Assembly (NCBI GenBank): GCA_946902985.2
Contig: OX336397.1
Location: forward strand, 157,101,890-157,165,889
Direction: 5' to 3'
Length of the DNA stretch: 64,000 nt
DNA from: Meconema thalassinum
Lineage: Eukaryota > Arthropoda > Insecta > Orthoptera > Tettigoniidae
In this document: in pieces, positions 1 through 10,985 of the stretch
Layout: each line of letters opens with the position of its first letter
How positions within the stretch are numbered: position 1 is the first letter of the stretch
Notes under the pieces: model-generated
The model's database searches: none
Seen by the model: only the letters and a program-made list of their open reading frames with translations
Told to the model about the DNA's origin: nothing
Position numbers and translations under genes: made by a program

Positions 1-1388
1 ACTCGGAAAGTTCATAGCACTATTCCCGGTGACCTCGACCGTGCCCTTCAAATTTTGTTACGACTCACCAATCCAACATGGCGGCTGTGCGAAATATTTC
101 ACCAGCATTCAATATCTCCGAAACTATTACCGATATTACCCTGACATTTTCTATGATGATAGAGGGAACTACTATAAGTTCACTTATGTGACTTTTGAAA
201 ACCTGGTAACTACAAAACCAACATGGCGGCCAAGCGAATTTGCGACCTTTAAATAGACGTTTCTCGCGATTTGACCAACCAAACGCAATGAAACTTGGTA
301 CAGTATATGTTTATATACATTGTAATGCACCGACATCTACCTTCGCTCAATTGTTTACATAATCACAAGATGGCAGATGTGCGAAATATTTCACCGGCAT
401 TCTATATCTCTGAAACTATTAGCGGTATCTCCCTAAAATTTTGTACGGATATAAAGGGCACTACTGGAAGTCCATCTATAAGATCTTAAAAAACCGGTTA
501 ACTACAAAACGAACATGGCGGCCAAGCGAATTTGAACATTTTAAATAGACCTTTCTCGCGATTTTATGTTCCAAGCGCACTGAAACCTGGTACAGGAAAT
601 ATTTATACACATTGTAATCCACTGGTATCTAATTTAGTTCAATTGTTTACATAACCTCAAGATGGCGGCAGTGCGAATTTTAAAATTATTTTTTTATTTC
701 TTGTGATGTAGTCATGCGATCGAAGTGAAAGTTTGAATAATGAACCTACGCAATAATTTTCCTTTAATGGTACATGACTCTATGGCCTATGCATTTAACA
801 ATCCAACATGGCGACCATCCGAAATATCTAGACGATACTGAATATCTACGAATCTATTTTAGCAATCAAACTGCATTTTTTAATGTTCATAGGGGCTATG
901 AACTTAAGTTCACCTATAGGACTTTAAATAACCTGGTGATCACAAATCCAACATGGCGGTTACGCGAATTATAAATATTCACATGGACGTTTCTCGCAAT
1001 TTAACCATCCGCGTGCAGTGAAACTTGGTACAGTAAATCTTTATCCGAATGTTAATCCACTGGCATCTAATTTATTTCAATTGTTTCCATAACCTCAAGA
1101 TGGCAGCTGTGAAAAATTTTTAAATCTCCTTGTTTTTTTTTGTGTCCTAATTATGCGATTGAAGTTTGAATACTACACGTTCACAATAATCTGCATGTAA
1201 CAGTACATAACTCTAGGACCTACATATATAAAATCCAACATGGCGACCATCCGCAATATTTAGTCGGTTCTCAATATCTACGAATCTATTGCAGCAATCA
1301 AACTGAAATTTTGTATGTTGATAGTGGCAATTAACATAAGTAGGATATATGAAAATAGGCTGTATAGTTCTTCACGGAACTACTTGTT
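1..1388 (-). mobile_element. HINE-like element, family C (3' end outside window)
   Basis: Non-autonomous Helentron-like element in reverse orientation. Its 5' end lies at about 1388, where the complement reads AACAAGTAGTTC, then a short loop, then GAACTA, then a copy of the AGCCTA-type subterminal repeat. The body is a degenerate tandem array with a period of about 294 bp (similar points at 75, 369 and 659, and at 219, 513 and 806). Each unit carries words such as AACATGGCGGC or AAGATGGCGGC. The 3' hairpin would lie left of base 1 and is not seen. A second copy of the same sequence begins near 19.8 kb. Several 60-75 codon frames in it look fortuitous. The Helentron assignment rests on architecture, since no Rep/helicase is encoded. 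Confidence 0.7.
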
Positions 1389-1437
1389 TTTATTCAGCAT
1401 TCACTACGCAAATATTGCAAAATTATTTTCTTAAAAA

Positions 1438-3298
1438 AACAAGATGTTCAGTAAAGAACATATAGCCTACTTTCTCCTAAATGCATGGGTATAGTTATAA
1501 CTCTTTGTCCTTTTCAAGGAGTATGATTGAATGTTGGTTGTAGGAGCTTGTTGAAATACAACGTGCTATAGGGATATTAAACATGAATATGAGGTGCCCT
1601 TTGCTAGTGCTACCTCTGTACCAAATTTCGTTCAATTCGGTTTCACCGTGTTTGAATTGATAGGGGGAATCGATCTGCACACATACTTGGCCACCATCTG
1701 CAAACTATTGGGCTGATGTTCTTGCAGTTTGGTCAGAATATGTTTCCCACATAAATATATGGTGTTGCAAAATTAGGTAGAGACTAGATTATTAGGTGGG
1801 TCGTAATTACATTTTAGCTTTTAACATTTGGGTGGCCGCGATTACGTTTCCATCAAGATAGCGGTGATATAAAACATGACACTGAGGTGCCCTTTCCTTG
1901 TGCTACCTCTATACCAAATTTCGTTCCATTTGGTTTCAGCGTGTTTGAATTAATAGGGGGAATCGATTCTGACACAAAGATGGCCGCCATCCGCAAACTA
2001 TTAGGCGAATGACCTATTAGATTGGTCAAAGGATGCTCCCTCCATAAAGGTATGTAGTTGCAAAATTTGGTAGAGATCGGATGATTAGGTTAATCGTAAT
2101 TTGATTTAAGATTTGAACATTCGTGTGGCCGCCATTACGTTTCAGTCAAGATGGCGGCGATATAAAACATGACACTGAGGTGCCCTTTGCTAGTACTACC
2201 TCTGTACCAAATTTCGTTCCATTCGGTTCCACCGTGTTCGAATTAATAGGGGGAATCAATTTTGACATAAAGATGGCCTCCATCCGCAAACTATTAGGTG
2301 AATGACCTATTAGATTGGTCAGAGTATGCTCCCTCCATAAAGGTATGTAGTTGCAAAATTTGGTAGAGATCGGATGATTAGGTTAATCGTAATTTGATTT
2401 AAGCTTTGAACATTCGTGTGGCCGCCATTACGTTTCAGTCAAGATGGCGGCGATATAAAACATGACACTGAGGTGCCCTTTGCTAGTGCTACCTCTGTAC
2501 CAAATTTCGTTCCATTCGGTTCCACCGTGTTTGAATTAATAGGGGGAATCAATTTTGACATAAAGATGGCCGCCATCCGCAAACTATCAGGTGAATGACC
2601 TATTAGATTGGTCAAAGGATGCTCCCTCCATAAAGGTATGTAGTTGCAAAATTTGGTAGAGATCGGATGATTAGGTTAATCGTAATTTGATTTAAGCTTT
2701 GAACATTTGTGTGGCCGCCATTACGTTTCCGTCAAGATGGCGGCAATATAAAACATGACACTGAGGTGCCTTTTGTTAGTACTACCTCTGTACCAAATTT
2801 CGTTCCATTCGGTTGCACCGTGTTCGAATTAATAGGGGGAATCGATTTTCACACAAAGATGGCCGCCATCCGCAAACTATTACGCTGATGACCTATTGAT
2901 TTGGTCAAAGGATGCTCCCCCCATAAAGGTATGTCGTTGCAAAATTTGGTAGAGATCGGATGATTAGGTTAGTCGTAATTTGATTTAAGCTTCGAACATT
3001 TGTGTGGCCGCCATTACGTTTCCGTCAAGATGGCGGCGATATAAAACATGACACTGAGGTGTCCTTTGCTAGTGCTACCTTTGTACCAAATTTCGTTCAA
3101 TTCGCATTCACCGTGTTCGAATTGATAGGGGGGACAGACATTCAGAGTACACACACTCACACACACACAGACACACATACACACACACACACAGACTCAC
3201 ACACACACATACACACACACAGACAGACACACTTTTTTCGCCCTGTGTTGATCTCATAAGTCTACTTTCATTTTTTGCAAAAATCGAAAGTAGGCTAA
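1438..3298 (+). mobile_element. HINE-like element, family A
   Basis: Complete family A copy. The 5' end is AACAAG followed by the hairpin ATGTTC-AGTAAA-GAACAT and the subterminal repeat AGCCTACTTTC. The 3' end is a stem-loop made of AGTCTACTTTC and GAAAGTAGGCT, ending in CTAA. A (CA)n microsatellite at about 3150-3232 precedes the 3' hairpin. Between the ends are five tandem 293-bp units. This end structure, with a subterminal repeat complementary to the 3' stem and an internal microsatellite, is that described for HINE/DINE-1 elements mobilised by Helentron proteins. No transposase is encoded. Confidence 0.75.
1832..3140 (+). repeat. Five tandem 293-bp units inside HINE-A
   Basis: The word GTGGCCGC recurs at 1832, 2125, 2418, 2711 and 3004, exactly 293 bp apart each time. 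Each unit holds the near-inverted pair GCCGCCATTACG...AAGATGGCGGC, then a conserved stretch ending TTCGTTCCATTCGGTT, then AAGATGGCCGCCATCCGC. The 60-85 codon frames beginning MWPPLRF recur only because the unit does, and are not genes. Confidence 0.9.
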
Positions 3299-3497
3299 TG
3301 ACTATTAAAATTCTATATCAGTTATACGGTACTTAAAAATTAACATAATAAAATATTGATGGTCAACACCGCTTGAAGTTCCAGAATATAACATTTCCTA
3401 CTATTTGGAACTCTTTCTCAGTGGAGATATTTAAAAGAAGGTGTAAGCTAGTTATATGTCCATCTGTTCATATTTTCTTTATATTTAAAATATAGGC
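3299..3497. other. Unclassified sequence between HINE-A and mariner
   Basis: About 200 bp of AT-rich DNA with no coding frame and no match to other parts of the window. Confidence 0.5.
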
Positions 3498-3499
3498 TA

Positions 3500-4364
3500 T
3501 AAGATGCGTTCAAAAAGTAACGAGCCGGAGGCATAATTACAGAGACCAGTACCTGTATGTTTGAAGTATTGGGCCTGGCTGTTGAGGCACTTGTCCCACT
3601 GTGACACGAGGCGGTGAATGGCTGTCTCATAAAATTCCCTGGGCTGCGATGTGAACCAGTCCCGCACATACAGCTGGACGTCGGCGTCCGAGGTAAATCA
3701 TTGGCCCCGCAGAGCCCTTTTCAGGGGACCAAACATGGCGTAATCACAGGGAGAGAGGTCTGGACTGTATGGAGGGTAGCCGAGAACCTCCGATTTGAAT
3801 TTCTGCAGGAGTTCCGCGACTGTGTTGGCCCTATGAGGTCGTGCATTGTCGTGGAGCGACCACGGCGGCTATGGCGTTCACTGTCACTCGGCGGTCCTGG
3901 GTAATGAGTGCTTCAACCAGCCGGACGCTGTCATTGGTAATTAAAGGGGGTGCCCCAGACCGGACATCGTCGGCTAACGACACCCGTCCTTCCCTGAAGT
4001 GCTTGTGCCACGTCTTAAACCTTGCAAGGGACATGCAGTGTTCGCCGTACACTTGTGACATTCGGCGATGAATGTGCGTTCCCCCTACTCCTTCCGCTGT
4101 CAGAAACCGAACAACACCATTTTGCTCTTCGTTTGACGCCTCCATGTCAGTCTTTGCAATGCGACTGGCAGCGTTGGACGATTGATGCATGCTGCTGCTC
4201 GCTTTTTATAGTCACGTGACGTGCACACGTGCCCTCTAGCGACGGGCTGTGACCCTCCACGCTCTGGTCGGAACCACACCTCGTTACACACGCCACGATT
4301 AGCCGATGTCGTCACCGGTTTACGCATTCCAGCCTCCGTCTCGTTACTTTTTGAACGCACCTTA
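3500..4364 (-). mobile_element. Mariner element 1, internally deleted
   Basis: An 865-bp element with terminal inverted repeats of about 30 bp beginning TAAGRTGCGTTCAAAAAGTA. It is flanked on both sides by TA (3498-3499 and 4365-4366), the target duplication expected of Tc1/mariner elements. It encodes pieces of a mariner transposase on the minus strand. A full mariner is about 1.3 kb, so roughly a third of the coding region is missing. It cannot make active transposase, but its ends look intact enough to be mobilised in trans by a related source. Confidence 0.92.
3545..4145 (-). pseudogene. Mariner transposase remnant (N-terminus joined to C-terminus)
   Basis: The likely start is the ATG at 4145 (MEASNEEQ), as in the second copy at 25870. 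The first ~100 residues form the mariner helix-turn-helix DNA-binding region, with GVVRFLTAEGVGGTHIHRRM and WHKHFREGRVSLADD visible. An internal deletion near 3855 then joins this, out of frame, to the C-terminal catalytic part starting HDNARPHRAN at about 3853. That part keeps the YSPDLSPCDYAMF block with the third catalytic Asp of the D,D34D triad. A TGA at 3698-3700 ends the frame, and recognisable C-terminal sequence continues to about 3545. The first catalytic Asp is lost. The gene is dead. Confidence 0.88.
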
Positions 4365-4366
4365 TA

Positions 4367-4754
4367 AACGCTAAAAAATACGGAGTGAAAGAATTGCCGT
4401 AGTTATTTCATAGTGCATATTTTTTGAAACGTGTTGCATATTTGTCCAAAAAAGAGTATATTTTTGCATGCATATTTATTTATTTAATAGTGGATGAAAG
4501 TCCGGGCTCAGGTAAGGATAGGTCACTGTATTGGCGGAAGCCAGACAATCACATTGATCGGGTGATCGAGCAAGTTTGTTTGTCGGACGCTCGTTGACCA
4601 AGAGACACGGAGCTGCGGCACTGCTTGCAAGCAAAGTTGAGGGAACAGGTGAGAATTAGTTATTAGATTTCAACTCAGGATTAAATTATAATCCATCTTA
4701 AATGCTGTGTCCACGGTGATAATTCAATTACTCCCATACTAAAATAATTGGACT
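4367..4754. other. Unclassified sequence
   Basis: About 390 bp with no coding frame and no recognised repeat. The first part is AT-rich (TATTTATTTATTTAAT near 4470) and the rest is of mixed composition. Confidence 0.4.
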
Positions 4755-6072
4755 GTAAGACACGGCCGCAACTTATCACCCATACGTTTCAAACTTTACA
4801 TTAGCTTGCCATGGTGGGTGAGTGGATATCGTGTCGGTCTACCAACCCCAAGATTGCAGGTTGGCTCTTGGCCGCGGTAAGTGATTTTTGAAAGGCGGCA
4901 AAAATACGATACGCATGTCATACGATGTTGGCATGTTAAAGAACCCATTTGAATTCAGTAGGCCGAGTTCATAATGGCAAAATTAATCTCGGGAGTTTTC
5001 AACAACACAAATTACCTCATTTCTGTAATAGAAGGCGCTGTAGTTTTCAATGAGTTTAGATATCTAACATCTAACCTCCTTGACTTTCATAGTCATGGAA
5101 CATCGAAATTCGACATGGAAGCTACCCTCTGGGTGTCAAATAACAAAGCTTGCACCCGGCATCCGAGGCCATACGATATTATATTATTATTTATTAACTT
5201 TACATTGAACAAGCAATGAAGGGAATTGGAGAATAATTTAAGTGAGAGTGAAGATTCAAGGAGAAATAATTTCCACTCTGAGATACGCTGATGACATAGT
5301 CATCTTGGCCGACACGCCTGAGGATTTGAGTGAGTTTTTGAATGGTATGGACTCCGTCTTGAGGAAAGAATTCATGATGAAAATTGATGAATGTAAAACA
5401 AAAATATTGGAATGCAGCCGAAATAAAACAGAAACCTCTATGAACATCAAATTGGCAGGTGAAAAGCTAAAGGAAGTAGGAGAGTTCTGTTACTTAGGAA
5501 GTAAAATAACCAGTGATGGACGAAGCAAAGAGGATATAAAGAGTAAGTTGACTAAGGCAAGGAAAGCATTTGTACAAAAATGATTTGTTGAAATCGAATA
5601 TAGATTTTGGTATTAGGAAGTCATTTTTGAAAGCCTTTGTCTGGAGTGTGGTGCTCTACGGAAGTGAAACTTGGACTGTTGGAGCAACAGAGAGAGAGGA
5701 GAATTGAAGCGTTTGTAATGTGGTGTTACAGGAGATTAATGGAGATCAGATGGGTAGATACGGTTACAAACGAAGAGGTATTACGACGAGTGGGAGAGGA
5801 GAGATGTTTCTGGGGACTGCTAATGAAGAGAAGAGATAGGTTGTTAGGACACACACTAAGACATACTAAGAATAGCAAGCTTAGTTATGGAGGGAAGGGT
5901 CGAGGACAAGAAATGTAGGGGTAGACCAAGGTTAGAATATGTTAAACAGATTGCCTCGGATGTAGGAGGTGGGAGCTGTGTAGAGATGCAACGATTAGCT
6001 CAGGACAGGGATGCATGGAGGGCTGCATCAAACCAGGCAATAGACTAAAGACTCAAACAACAACAACAACAA
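4755..6072 (+). pseudogene. 5'-truncated RTE-like LINE with (CAA)n tail, copy 1
   Basis: The reverse transcriptase C-terminal half of a non-LTR retrotransposon. It begins near 4755 with a decayed RQG-type motif region, is interrupted by SINE5 (4803-5195), and resumes at about 5207. The frame from 5242 contains the catalytic RYADDIVILA box, followed by conserved GEFCYLGSKITSDGRSKEDI. It stops at 5581. The continuation is in other frames (KAFVWSVVLYGSETW about 5630; MWCYRRLMEIRWVDTVTNEE about 5718-5790; GRPRLEYVKQIASDVG about 5920-5970). The element ends in ACTCAAACAACAACAACAAC at about 6050-6072. Three other copies in the window share this tail. It has stops and frameshifts and is not functional. 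RTE-clade placement rests on motif spacing and the simple-repeat tail. Confidence 0.85.
4803..5195 (+). mobile_element. SINE5, inserted in the (CAA)n LINE
   Basis: A 393-bp tRNA-derived SINE. The 5' part resembles pol III A and B boxes (GGTGGGTGAGTGGATATCG; AGATTGCAGGTTGGCTC). The 3' end is an (ATT)n tail. It is flanked by an 11-bp direct repeat, AACTTTACATT, at 4792-4802 and 5196-5206, and removing it rejoins the LINE sequence. A second copy lies at 60198-60581 on the other strand. The 81-codon frame at 4974 is fortuitous. Confidence 0.82.
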
Positions 6073-6414
6073 GCGTTCCAACTCTTTCATTAGGGGAGTA
6101 TTCCCGGAATCACTGGCTGTCGGTAAGGATACGATAACGAGGCTAGTACGAACTCCTGATCGGCCTATGGCTTAAGTCCGTGCCGTCAGGTTGGGTACAA
6201 CAATATATTCTATACTTCAAGTTCATTGAAGAGATCTTGGGCGATGAAGCCATCAAATAAAGTGAAGTACGCTGTTGCCTGGACGGTGGACGACGGGAAA
6301 TGTAACATATTGATTCTACAGTAAATGAACTGAAAATTCAGCAGAGACCACACATTAGCATGTCGTACACCCTGATGGAACTCGCCCTAATCTAGTTGTC
6401 TAAGAAAAGGTAGA
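6073..6414. other. Unclassified sequence
   Basis: About 340 bp of mixed-composition DNA after the LINE tail. No coding frame, tRNA box or internal repeat is seen. Confidence 0.4.
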
Positions 6415-6644
6415 CGATAAACAATCAGTATGCCTTCCTTCGGAGGGGAAGTAAAGCCGGCGGTCCCATGTCATAGATTTATGGCATGATAAAGAACCTT
6501 CCACGAATTACACTTGTGTAGAGCTAAATTATAGGTTATATTTAACTAACGTTCTTAGGTTCCAACGTTCGTCTCCAGGAGCCGACTCCGGTGGCATCTA
6601 GTAACAAAGTTGACGGTGGCGTTTGGTAGTGAAAGCAGGAACTA

Positions 6645-8111
6645 CACACATCAAAAAAAAGTTTTGCATCACCTCGGTTCCCAGATCTCCGGCATATAGA
6701 CGTTGACTGTGTATATTGTATCAAAGATACAGTCCCTTTGACTGTTCATAGATGTCACTAAAACTGCTCAAAGATGTAAACAACCATGCATGAGCAGGGC
6801 CTATTAGACGGAGGGGGTACGACAGCCGATCAGTTCCAGTCATTCCACCAGGACGAAGGTACGCTGCTCTTGTTGTCTGTAGTTCTACCATGCCTAGAAG
6901 GTCAATACCGCAGTTCGATCGCGTCCGCATTGTTACTTTGTGTCAAGAAGGGCTCTCAACAAGGGAAGTTTCCAGGCGTCTCAGAGTGAACCAAAGCGAT
7001 GTTGTTCGGACATGGAGGAGGTACAGAGATACAGGAACTGTCGATGACAGGCCTCGCTCAGGCCGCCCAAGGGCTACTACTGTAGTGGATGACCGCTACT
7101 TACGGATTGCCGCTCGGAGGAACCCTGACAGCAATGCCACCATGTTGAATAATGCGTTTTGTTCAGCCACAGGACGTCGTGTTTCAACTCAAACTGTGCG
7201 CAATAGGCTGCATGATGCGCAACTTCACTCCCGACGTCCATGGCGAGGTCCAGCTTTGCAACCCCGACACCATGCAGCGCGGTACAGATGGGCCCAACAA
7301 CATGCTGAATGGACCCCACGGAATTGGCATCACGTTCTCTTCACCGATGAGTGTCACATATGCCTTCAACCAGACAATCGTCGGAGACGTGTTTGGAGGC
7401 ACCCTGGTCAGGCTGAACGTCTTAGACACACTGTCCAGCGAGTGCAGCAAGGTGGTGGTTCCCTGATGTTTTGGGGGTGGCATTATGTGGGGCGGACGTA
7501 CGCCACTGGTGGTCATGGAAGGCTCCGAAACGGCTTTACGATACCTGAATGACATCCTCCGACCCATAGTGCACCCATATCGGCAGAATATTGGAGAGGC
7601 ATTTGTCTTCATGGACGACAATTCTCGACCTCATCGTGCACATCTTGTGAATGCGTTCCTTCAAGATAACGACATCGCTCGACTACAGTGGCCAGCATGT
7701 TCGCCAGACATGAACCCTATCGAACATGCCTGGGATATGTTGAAAAGGGCTGTTTATGGACGTCTTGACCTACCAACCACTCTGAGAGATTTACGCCGAA
7801 TTGTCGTTGAGGAGTGGGGCAATTTGGACCAACAGTGTCTTGATGAACTTGTGGATAGTATGCCACGACGAATACAGGCATGCATCAATGCAAGAGGACG
7901 TGCTACTGGGTATTAGAGGTAGTGGTGTGTACTGCAATCTGGACCACAAATGCTGAAAGACTAGCTGTATGATGGTACAACATGCAATGTGTGGGTCTCA
8001 TGAGCAATAAAACGAGCTGAAATGTTGTTTGTGTTGATCTCTATTCCCTTTGTATTTAAAGGTTCCGGAACTCTTGGAACCGAGGTGATGCAAAACTTTT
8101 TTTGATGTGTG
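6645..8111 (+). mobile_element. Tc1-family DNA transposon, near intact
   Basis: A 1467-bp element bounded by TA on each side (6643-6644 and 8112-8113). The terminal inverted repeats are about 36 bp and nearly perfect: CACACATCAAAAAAAGTTTT, then GCATCACCTCGGTTCC. They differ mainly by one A in the homopolymer. The size is typical of Tc1 elements (1.3-1.7 kb). It carries one transposase gene with a single evident frameshift. The high similarity of the ends and the nearly open gene suggest a fairly recent insertion. Confidence 0.95.
6890..7916 (+). pseudogene. Tc1 transposase, one frameshift
   Basis: Cut-and-paste transposase that would bind the terminal repeats and cut the element out at TA. 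The ATG at 6890 starts MPRRSIPQFDRVRIV. The N-terminal ~110 residues are the paired-like double helix-turn-helix, with a GRPR hinge (DRPRSGRPRATT). The catalytic residues are all visible: D1 in LFTDECHI (about residue 153), D2 in FVFMDDNSRPHRA (about 242) and E in SPDMNPIEHAWD (about 278). There are 34 residues between D2 and E, the D,D34E spacing of Tc1. Total length is about 341 codons, the family norm. The only clear defect is one extra base near 7475, in the G-rich stretch before MWGGRTPLVV, which shifts the frame. The downstream part is open from 7485 to the TAG at 7914. A reading error in the G run cannot be excluded. Confidence 0.93.
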
Positions 8112-8285
8112 TACTTGAAAAGTAAATGTCTGCAGTCCTTACTTGAATTAAAAACAGATAACACACACTAACACAGCCATTAAAATTAACACCGGTTATC
8201 AGACAGATTATACTCACCAAGAGTACACGGGGCTACGTGATCGCGTTGTCGCAGCCCCTAAACTGAGGAATCAACCAACCAGATT

Positions 8286-9265
8286 TCTCCGCGAGTGGGA
8301 ATAGATCCACTGAAGAAGAATTGCGTGGATACGGGAAGTAACTAGGTCATAGGATCACAGGCAAGAGGATAATGTCTGAGAGGAGGAAGAGATAATATTT
8401 GTGAATTCGCTAAGTCTGAAGCCAAGTTCCCCAGATTTTAACAACCAAGTGGAATACTGTTGGCTGGATGTGAATGGCACAGAATCGTTTACTTGCTCTT
8501 CGTCGTCTGTTGGTTGAGAATGAGCGTGATCTACACAAGGACTTGTTAAACTATCACAGTTACTCTGCAATATTGGTGTTCTGATAATTAGTATAGTTGA
8601 GGCGTCTCCTATCAAAACAACATACATAACTTCAACAAAAAATATCAGGAGACACGAAAAACTGAATTAGTCCTTTGTTTACTGACAAATAAAAATGGCT
8701 TTTTATAGACAAATATTTTCCAAAGGTTTCAAAACTCATGCTGTTTTAATTTCCTTTTTATAAGCGTTTTAATATTTGATGTGTCTTATTTTGTTTGAAT
8801 ACAAAATAATCACTCTTCACAAGTTTAAAGTCGATATAGCACACCAATACAAATATAAACACATCGGCACTAACAGAACACGAAGCAATTGCATAAGCAG
8901 CACACAGCTGATGCGCTGATCGATTCGCAATAGACCCAAAAAGATATGTCTTGTTTTGATACTCATTTATCTAATTGTCTTATTTTGAAACCAATCGACT
9001 ACTTCAGCATTTAAAAACAGCATGATGTGTCCTGTTTTGAATTCCTTTCTCTTCCCACATGTAAAGAGGGCATTAAGGATTTGTTAAACCAGCCGTAATC
9101 TCAAAATCGCAAATATAGTGATGAATCTTATTTTGATACCAGACGATTCAATTGGCAATGATTTCCTAGTTACATTGGGGCGAACGCTCTATATCAGACA
9201 GACCACGTCTCAAAGCTCTCTGTCCTAAATAGATACAAATGCTACAATAAAATAATCTTTCTTTT
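8286..9265. other. Unclassified AT-rich sequence
   Basis: About 980 bp with no coding frame. The word TGTCTTATTTTG and close variants recur at about 8779, 8947, 8977, 9026 and 9126, which hints at a decayed repeat, but spacing is irregular. Confidence 0.4.
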
Positions 9266-9267
9266 TT

Positions 9268-9582
9268 TTTCGTGTAGCCTCCTGAGAGGCCGAGTGCAGG
9301 TCTTTCTAGTCGACGCCCGTGGGCGACCTGCGCGTCGGGATGAGAGATGGAATGGATGAAGATGAATGAAACTGGGCAAGGATGTGGAAGGAAGCGGCCG
9401 TGGCCTGTCAGAATGTACTGTCCCAGCATTTGCCTGGTGTTGAAAATGGGAAACCACGGAAAACCATTTCAAGGACAGCCGACGGTGGGGCTCGAACCCA
9501 CGCGTCTACCGAGTCAGCAGAGAGCTTGGCCCCTTGACCTAACGCAGCGCTTTAGCCCGCGTAGCCACTACTGTCGGTTAAT
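9268..9582 (-). mobile_element. SINE3, full length
   Basis: tRNA-derived SINE of about 315 bp, read from 9582 downward. The head has an A-box-like TGGCTACGCGGGCTAAAGCG and the B box GGGTTCGAGCCCC. The body contains GGTTTTCCGTGGTTTCCC, a block shared with SINE2. The 3' end is A-rich (about 9262-9275). Other copies are at 23105-23520 and 51965-52268. Confidence 0.8.
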
Positions 9583-9624
9583 AAAATAATGAAAACGTGT
9601 GTTGTGATGTTTTCAATAAAAATA

Positions 9625-10305
9625 ATAAAGCTGCTCCTCTTCTTCTTCTTCTTCTTCTTCTTCTTCTTCTTCTTCATTTCCCGTTTCCAGTTCCCTGGGT
9701 CGGGTTGCGAATCAAGGACCTCCACAGTTGTCTATCCCTCCACCATTCATTTCCTTCTTTCAACACTTCTTTTTCTTATACTCCTCTTTTCTCTATGCTC
9801 TCCTTCACCGTATCTATCCACCTCTTTCTGGACCTTCCTCGCGGTCTTCTTCCTGGTATTTTCTCCATAAATATTATTTTTGGTAGGCTACTCTATATTC
9901 TTCCATTCTCATCTTATGTCCGTACCACTTCAGCTTACTGGTCTCTATCTTGTCTTACAGTTTTGGGAACCCATTTCTCTCCCCAATGTCCACATTTCTG
10001 ATTTTATCCTTCCGTGACATCCCTATTATTCCTCTAAGGAACTTCATCTCGGCTGCTTGGATTCGGCTTTCTTCGCATTTTGTTGTGGTCCAAGTACCTG
10101 CTGCATATGCCAAAATTGGTGTGTAATACATTGAGAATAGAGCGTTCTTGCATTTCTCCGGGACTTCCTGGCTCCATACTAAACCTCTCACACATTAGCT
10201 TGTTGGATTCTCTTTCCAATTTCTCCGTTTATTGTACCATCTTCTGTGAGTATGCTCCGCAAATACTTAAAAGCTTTTTATCATTTTAAATGATCTTGTC
10301 GACTT
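9625..10305 (-). pseudogene. LINE 3' fragment with (GAA)n tail
   Basis: Reverse-strand C-terminal piece of a non-LTR retrotransposon. The frame at 10191-9955 reads ILAYAAGTWTTTKCEESRIQ and AAEMKFLRGIIGMSRKDKIR, typical of the region after the reverse transcriptase domain. Further 3', in shifted frames, comes a PGRRPRGRSRKRW-type block near 9835-9860. The 3' end is a (GAA)n tail, seen as (TTC)n at about 9637-9673. Frameshifts and stops make it a relic. Confidence 0.75.
9637..9673. repeat. (TTC)n microsatellite, LINE tail
   Basis: About 12 TTC triplets. It is the 3' tail of the reverse LINE fragment, and both 60-130 codon frames across it are fortuitous. Confidence 0.9.
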
Positions 10306-10980
10306 CGTCGTTACGCTGGGGTCTGGCGTTACGTTACGGTGACGGGACGAAATGTACCCAGATGTACTGAGGTGTGTGACGTCATAGTACTGTTTGGTGC
10401 ATGTGTTCCCCGACAATCTCTAATTCGTTAGTATAAGACAAAAATCCCCGATTCTTGGATGTCACGGATAATCTCGAGTACCACTGAATGGATTTTGATA
10501 CGGTTTTCACCATTCTGTAAAGGATATCTCGAGGAAAGATTCTGTAGAAAATAATTTATGTATGATCAAAGGAAGCCAATCAGTAACGATTTCAGTGAAA
10601 AAGTCGAAAACAAACTTGGCATCCGTGCGCTTCTTAAGCTTACGCTGGGCAAACCGTTAAAAAAATCAATAGCCTATACTATGACCGTAAAACTTGGTCA
10701 GCATGAAAAGTTCTACAAAAAAGTCCGGGAGAGCATATCTCTATCTTCAATATATCGCCCACTGGATGGAAGGGGCACGTCCCCGCGCGCTCTGGTGAGC
10801 GTGACGGCATCCCGCACGCTTGACCTTGCTTTGCCCTTGGTTTGCACTTGCCGTTCGTGAGTAATTTGAAACAAGATAAGCAAGATAAGTATTTTGCAGA
10901 TAATTTTCTAACATGTCGAGAGCCTTTCTAGCATTTTTCAGCATTCGTAGCCTTTAAAATGATACAAAGTCTAGTCTTTC
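10282..10980 (+). repeat. Repeat R, copy 1
   Basis: About 700 bp bounded by near-inverted ends: TATCATTTTAAATGATC at 10282 and TTTAAAATGATA at about 10953-10965. The ends and parts of the interior match 37817-38395 on the opposite strand. The 10395-10760 part also matches 49850-50095 reversed. It may be a MITE, but no transposase or clear target duplication was seen. Confidence 0.55.
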
Positions 10981-10985
10981 AGACT

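Larger units (their letters stand above)
6415..8285 (+). mobile_element. SINE-K copy split by a Tc1 element
   Basis: The left part (6415-6642) matches the middle of SINE-K, with the block CCTTCCTTCGGAGGGGAAG. The right part (8114-8285) matches its 3' end, CGCGTTGTCGCAGCCCCTAA followed by CAACCAACC. The tRNA-like head is missing. The Tc1 element sits between, and the uninterrupted copy at 52265-52556 reads AGGAACTACTTGAAA across the same point, so this is a clean insertion at one TA. Confidence 0.8.

Noticed and set aside
2123..3259. Recurrent frames beginning MWPPLRF (60-85 codons) as a gene family
   Set aside because: They recur only because the 293-bp unit recurs. Other HINE-A copies have lost them, and the last runs into the CA microsatellite.
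9589..10001. Frames across (TTC)n as a signal-peptide-like protein
   Set aside because: The run of Phe or Leu comes from the microsatellite tail of a reverse LINE fragment.
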